A stretch of 33,300 bases of DNA, taken from NCBI GenBank assembly GCA_035945995.1, contig DASYZR010000073.1, positions 1 to 33,300 on the forward strand, written 5' to 3'. The notes under the pieces are model-generated. The model worked only from the letters and a program-made list of their open reading frames with translations, did not search any database and had not been told where the DNA came from. The first letter of the stretch is position 1; each line of letters starts with the position of its first letter. The stretch is from a bacterium. Lineage in GTDB: Bacteria > Sysuimicrobiota > Sysuimicrobiia > Sysuimicrobiales > Segetimicrobiaceae. This document shows positions 30,476 to 33,300 of this stretch, one piece after another. A program made the position numbers and the translations under genes.

Positions 30476-32422
30476 ATGCGTCGGGCTGGGGTTGCCGCCC
30501 TGGTCTGCGCGGGGGTGCTATCGTGCGCGCCGGTCGCGGGCGCGCACGCCTTGCTTCAGCGCTCCGTCCCGGCCGGCGGCGCCGTGCTCCAGCGCGCTCC
30601 CGCAACCATCCTGCTGACCTTCACGGAAGTGCCGGAGCCGTCATTATCAAACATCCACGTTCTCGACAGCACCGGCCGGCAGGTGGACCGGAGCAGAGCC
30701 CAGTCCGCCCCCGGTCACCCGCTGGAACTCTTGGTCCCCTTGGGGCCGCTTCCGAACGGCGCGTACACTGTTACCTGGCGGACGGTGTCGCGCGTGGACG
30801 GCCACGTGACGGGGGGAGCGTTTGCGTTCGGCGTCGGCGTGTCGCCCGGCGCGGCGCCGCCGGCAGCGGCGAGCCCGTTCCCCTCCCCCCTGTCCATCGT
30901 CAGCCGCTGGGGGCTGTACGCGGGCCTGACCGGTCTGGTGGGCCTCGCGTGGGTCTGGACCGCGGCGTTCGCCGAGCCGCCCGCCGGGCGCACGGCCTAT
31001 CCGTGGCTCCTGTGGGGACTGGCCGCCGCGGGTGTGATCGGTCTCGGGGCCGCCCAGGCGGCGGATGCGGGAGCCGGTATCGGCCGCCTGCTCGCGACGC
31101 CCTTGGGGGCGGCGCTCTGGTGGCGCTTCCTCCCTATCGTCGGAGCGGGAGCTGCGCTGGCGGTCGCGGCCCGCGCGCGCGGGCGTCTCCGGCCGCAGGC
31201 ATTGGCGGCCGCAGGTGTCCTGGTCGCGGGGTCGATGTTCGCGGATGTGCTGGCCGGTCACGCCGCGGCGGGCTCGGGCCCGCTCCGTTGGCCGAACATC
31301 GCCGACCAGTGGGTGCACATCACGAGTGTGGGGGTGTGGCTCGGCGGGCTCGCGGCACTGCTCGTGGGACTCCGTGGGGCCCCGACCGACGCCAGAGCCG
31401 CCGCTGCGCGGCGGTTCTCCGTGGTTGCGGGCATCACGCTGGGGGTCACCGCGCTCACGGGAGTCCTGCGCGCGGTCGACGAGGTGGGACAATGGAATGC
31501 ACTCGTCGCGACGGACTTCGGCCGCCTCGTCGTCGTGAAGGCCGCGTTGCTCCTCATTCTCGCCGCTCTCGGGGCGTTCAACCGGTATCGCAGCATCCCC
31601 GCGCTCCTTACGTCGCTCCGCGGCCTCCGGCGCGTCGGCGGCGCGGAGCTCGCGGCGGCGGCGGTGGTCCTTGGCGTCACAGGAATCCTGGTGGGACTCG
31701 CGCCGCCGCGGCTGTTGCAGCAGGCGGCACAAACCGCCACGGCCATCTCGGTGGACCGCAGCGATTTTGCCACCTCGGTGCGGGCCCACCTGGAAATCAC
31801 GCCCGGCTTCCCGGGAGTGAACCGCTTTCTGGTTCGACTCGTGGATTATGATACCGGCCGCCCCGTCACGGCCGGGCGCGTCGCCCTACGCTTCAGCCAG
31901 CCCGAGCGGCCCGGCGTCGGTCCGTCCGTGCTGGCGCTCAAACCGACGGCACCCGGAACGTATGAGGCCCAGGGGACGAATCTCTCCCTGGATGGAACAT
32001 GGTCGATTGTGGTCATGCTCGAACGCGGCCTGCAATCGACGGAAGTACCGCTCGGCGTCGCGGCGCGGGTGCGTCCGGAGATCGTGCGTGAGATCCGGGC
32101 CCCCGGGCAACCCACGCTGTACGGCATCGACTTGGAGGGAGGCATCGTGCTCGACGCGTACCTTGACCCCGGCCGGCCGGGGCTCAATGAAGTCCATGCG
32201 ACGTTCATCGCGGCGAACGGGCAGGAGTTGCCGGTACCCCGCCTGATCACGATCGCCGCCGGGCGCCCGGGGCAGGCGGTCCGGCCGCTCCCGGTCCGCC
32301 GTTTCGGCCCCGGACACTTCATCGGGGACGCGCAACTCGGCCCCGGGACCTGGCACATCGAGTACAGCGGCATCGCGCGGGATGGCAGCGCGCTGCGCGC
32401 GTATCTCGACGTCACGCTATGA
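30476..32422 (+). CDS. CopC-CopD-YtkA-type fusion membrane protein (copper transport/resistance)
   Basis: 648 residues from ATG 30476; the preceding GGGGG is the likely ribosome site. A signal peptide (1-23, ending PVAGA) is followed by HALLQRSVPAGG, so the mature protein begins with His24, the N-terminal copper ligand of CopC. The Asp108-Gly-His110 motif in SRVDGHVTGGAFAF supplies the remaining Cu(II) ligands. The CopC domain is about 24-120. About 145-430 is the multi-helix CopD domain with segments such as PLSIVSRWGLYAGLTGLVGL and LVVVKAALLLILAALGAFNRYR. A C-terminal extracellular YtkA-like domain (about 440-535, beginning VRAHLEITPGFPGVNRFLVRL) is followed by a further beta-rich region to the end. 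It resembles YcnJ-type copper importers. The stop overlaps the lipoprotein start by four bases. Confidence 0.92.
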   Translation: MRRAGVAALVCAGVLSCAPVAGAHALLQRSVPAGGAVLQRAPATILLTFTEVPEPSLSNIHVLDSTGRQVDRSRAQSAPGHPLELLVPLGPLPNGAYTVTWRTVSRVDGHVTGGAFAFGVGVSPGAAPPAAASPFPSPLSIVSRWGLYAGLTGLVGLAWVWTAAFAEPPAGRTAYPWLLWGLAAAGVIGLGAAQAADAGAGIGRLLATPLGAALWWRFLPIVGAGAALAVAARARGRLRPQALAAAGVLVAGSMFADVLAGHAAAGSGPLRWPNIADQWVHITSVGVWLGGLAALLVGLRGAPTDARAAAARRFSVVAGITLGVTALTGVLRAVDEVGQWNALVATDFGRLVVVKAALLLILAALGAFNRYRSIPALLTSLRGLRRVGGAELAAAAVVLGVTGILVGLAPPRLLQQAAQTATAISVDRSDFATSVRAHLEITPGFPGVNRFLVRLVDYDTGRPVTAGRVALRFSQPERPGVGPSVLALKPTAPGTYEAQGTNLSLDGTWSIVVMLERGLQSTEVPLGVAARVRPEIVREIRAPGQPTLYGIDLEGGIVLDAYLDPGRPGLNEVHATFIAANGQELPVPRLITIAAGRPGQAVRPLPVRRFGPGHFIGDAQLGPGTWHIEYSGIARDGSALRAYLDVTL

Positions 32423-32823
32423 AGCGCCTTGCGATTCTGGTCCTCGCCGCCCTTCTGACCGGCTGCGCGCCGCGGGCGCAGACCCCTCCGGCGCAGCCGG
32501 CGACGCAGGTGCGCCCCCGCTCCACCGCCGTCCTGCATATTCTCAACCCGTCGCCGGACGCGACGGTGTCCGGGCGCACGCTGCGCGTCCGCCTCGAGCT
32601 CAAGGGCGCCAGGATCATACCGCAGACGTCGCTTGATTTGGCGCCGGACCGCGGCCACGTCCACCTCAGCCTCGATGGGAGGGTGGTGTCCATGGCGTAC
32701 GGCCTCGAGCAGGACGTGGCCGTCACGCCGGGCGATCACCTGATCCAGGTGGAATTCGTCGCGACGGACCACTTTCCGTTCAACCCCCGCGTCGTCACGA
32801 GCGTGACGTTCACGGTGAAGTGA
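32419..32823 (+). CDS. Lipoprotein with a beta-sandwich domain, copper operon
   Basis: 134 residues, overlapping the CopCD gene by four bases (ATGA). It has a lipoprotein signal MKRLAILVLAALLTGCAP with the lipobox LTGC and acylated Cys16, then a Pro/Gln-rich linker. A single domain follows with LHILNPSPDATVSGRTLRVRLELKGARI and DRGHVHLSLDGRVV. The HVHLSLDG motif and the later TPGDHLIQVEFVATDHFPFNP resemble periplasmic proteins of the DUF4399 kind found near copper genes, so metal binding is conceivable. Function unknown. The following coding stretch (32824-33003) continues in the same frame after its TGA stop. Confidence 0.83.
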   Translation: MKRLAILVLAALLTGCAPRAQTPPAQPATQVRPRSTAVLHILNPSPDATVSGRTLRVRLELKGARIIPQTSLDLAPDRGHVHLSLDGRVVSMAYGLEQDVAVTPGDHLIQVEFVATDHFPFNPRVVTSVTFTVK

Positions 32824-33095
32824 CCCGCAGCGGACGCGGGGCCCCGCCTCGCCTGGGGGCTGGCCGCACCCGGCGTCCTGATCGCCGCGGTCCTCATGGC
32901 CCGCTACGCGGGGCACCTGCACCTGCTGGTCGCGAACGTACCCGCGCTCGGCACATTCGCGCCCGTCGCGACGGCGACCACGCCCTACGTGCAGGCTGCC
33001 CCGTGGGGCGCTATGCCATCGTCGCCGCGCTCGTCGTCTTCGGGGCCCTCTTAGCGATGAGAGGCACGCGGCGCCGAACGCGCCCAATACCGTGA
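32820..33095 (+). pseudogene. Small two-helix membrane protein with broken reading frame
   Basis: No single frame is coding-like throughout. Frame 1 (the lipoprotein frame, after its TGA) reads PRLAWGLAAPGVLIAAVLMARYAGHLHLLVANV up to about 33003, with clean GC third positions. The frame starting at GTG 32820 reads GRYAIVAALVVFGALLAMRGTRR from about 33003 to the stop at 33095. Joined, these give helix, outside-facing loop with YAGHLHLL and ATATTPYVQAAPWG, helix, and a basic tail. One missing base in the G-run TGGGG at 33007-33011 reconnects them. The N-terminus would need either a second shift near 32845-32855 from the GTG frame, or continuation from the lipoprotein. This is a pseudogene, an assembly error or a programmed shift; I cannot tell which. 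Confidence 0.6.
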
Positions 33096-33117
33096 AGGTC
33101 CTTGACGGATCCCCATC

Positions 33118-33300
33118 TTATCCCGTGATGGCGTGCATGACGACGAGCGCGAGCCACCCCGCGCTCGCGAGCAGCGCCAGCACGGTGGCCACCGCGAGCG
33201 GCCAGCGGAGGACGCGGCCGCACGCGCCCGCAAGCGCCCAGACGTCCTCGCGCCATGCCGGATCGTCGCTCCAGCGCCGCCGCTGGTCGGCCGCCGCCAC
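33118..33300 (-). CDS. Small membrane protein, partial (right window edge)
   Basis: At least 60 residues ending in TAA at 33118-33120. It is predicted as DQRRRWSDDPAWREDVWALAGACGR followed by one membrane helix (WPLAVATVLALLASAGWLALVV) and MHAITG at the C-terminus. The GTG at 33298-33300 is the very last codon in the window and may or may not be the start. The family is not recognised. It is convergent with the copper operon, with only 22 bases between the two genes and no hairpin seen there. Confidence 0.55.
   Translation of the reverse strand: MAAADQRRRWSDDPAWREDVWALAGACGRVLRWPLAVATVLALLASAGWLALVVMHAITG

Noticed and set aside
29460-30605. 381-codon minus-strand open frame near the copper operon start
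   Set aside because: It overlaps the antisense of the signal-peptide protein at 29790, which has a perfect ribosome site; the translation is Arg-rich and featureless.

Overview
The window is a GC-rich, gene-dense bacterial chromosome segment with almost no spacer, frequent 1-14 base gene overlaps and strong GC bias at third codon positions. I see no rRNA, tRNA, transposase, phage gene or CRISPR array. The gene content suggests a free-living soil or sediment heterotroph: several peptide-type ABC binding proteins, a hydantoinase pair, gamma-glutamyl and peptide catabolism, a HemQ-like chlorite-dismutase-family protein and a copper module. The style resembles uncultured terrestrial lineages such as Chloroflexota, Armatimonadota or Sysuimicrobiota (CSP1-3). 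That placement is an inference from gene style only and is weak.

Layout: 1-2376 (-) holds two tandem paralogous peptide-transporter binding proteins, the first cut by the window edge. 2540-4627 (+) holds glucokinase and an aldo/keto reductase. 4685-6518 (+) holds a HemQ-like protein and two tandem DinB-like proteins. 6538-8105 is a small accessory island of lower GC: a VapBC toxin-antitoxin pair (-) and, divergently, a two-gene unit coupling a ribbon-helix-helix/DUF5678 protein to a retropepsin-like aspartic protease (+). 8164-13317 (+) holds HyuA, HyuB, an unrecognised helical protein and a third DinB protein. 13355-15331 (-) is an S9 prolyl oligopeptidase. 15503-19564 (+) is a glucose-phosphate operon of phosphoglucose isomerase, glucose-6-phosphate dehydrogenase and a glucose 1-dehydrogenase-like SDR.

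19579-22997 (-) encodes a dipeptide-type ABC transporter (binding protein, two permeases, no ATPase). 23245-23625 (+) is RidA. 23642-27518 (-) is a tightly overlapped operon of gamma-glutamyltransferase, a ketopantoate-reductase-like protein and a CPG2-like M20 peptidase. 27562-29030 (-) holds a second ketopantoate-reductase-like gene preceded by a secreted, N-terminally incomplete metallo-beta-lactamase-fold protein. 29790-33095 (+) is a copper-type envelope operon: a secreted anchored protein, a CopC-CopD-YtkA fusion, a lipoprotein, and a small two-helix membrane protein whose reading frame is broken. The right edge carries an incomplete small membrane protein (-).

Functionally, the window combines import and breakdown of peptides, gamma-glutamyl compounds and cyclic amides with entry of glucose into the pentose phosphate pathway. 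The least explained parts are the RHH-DUF5678/aspartic protease pair beside VapBC, the secreted half-MBL protein and the frame-broken copper-operon gene.
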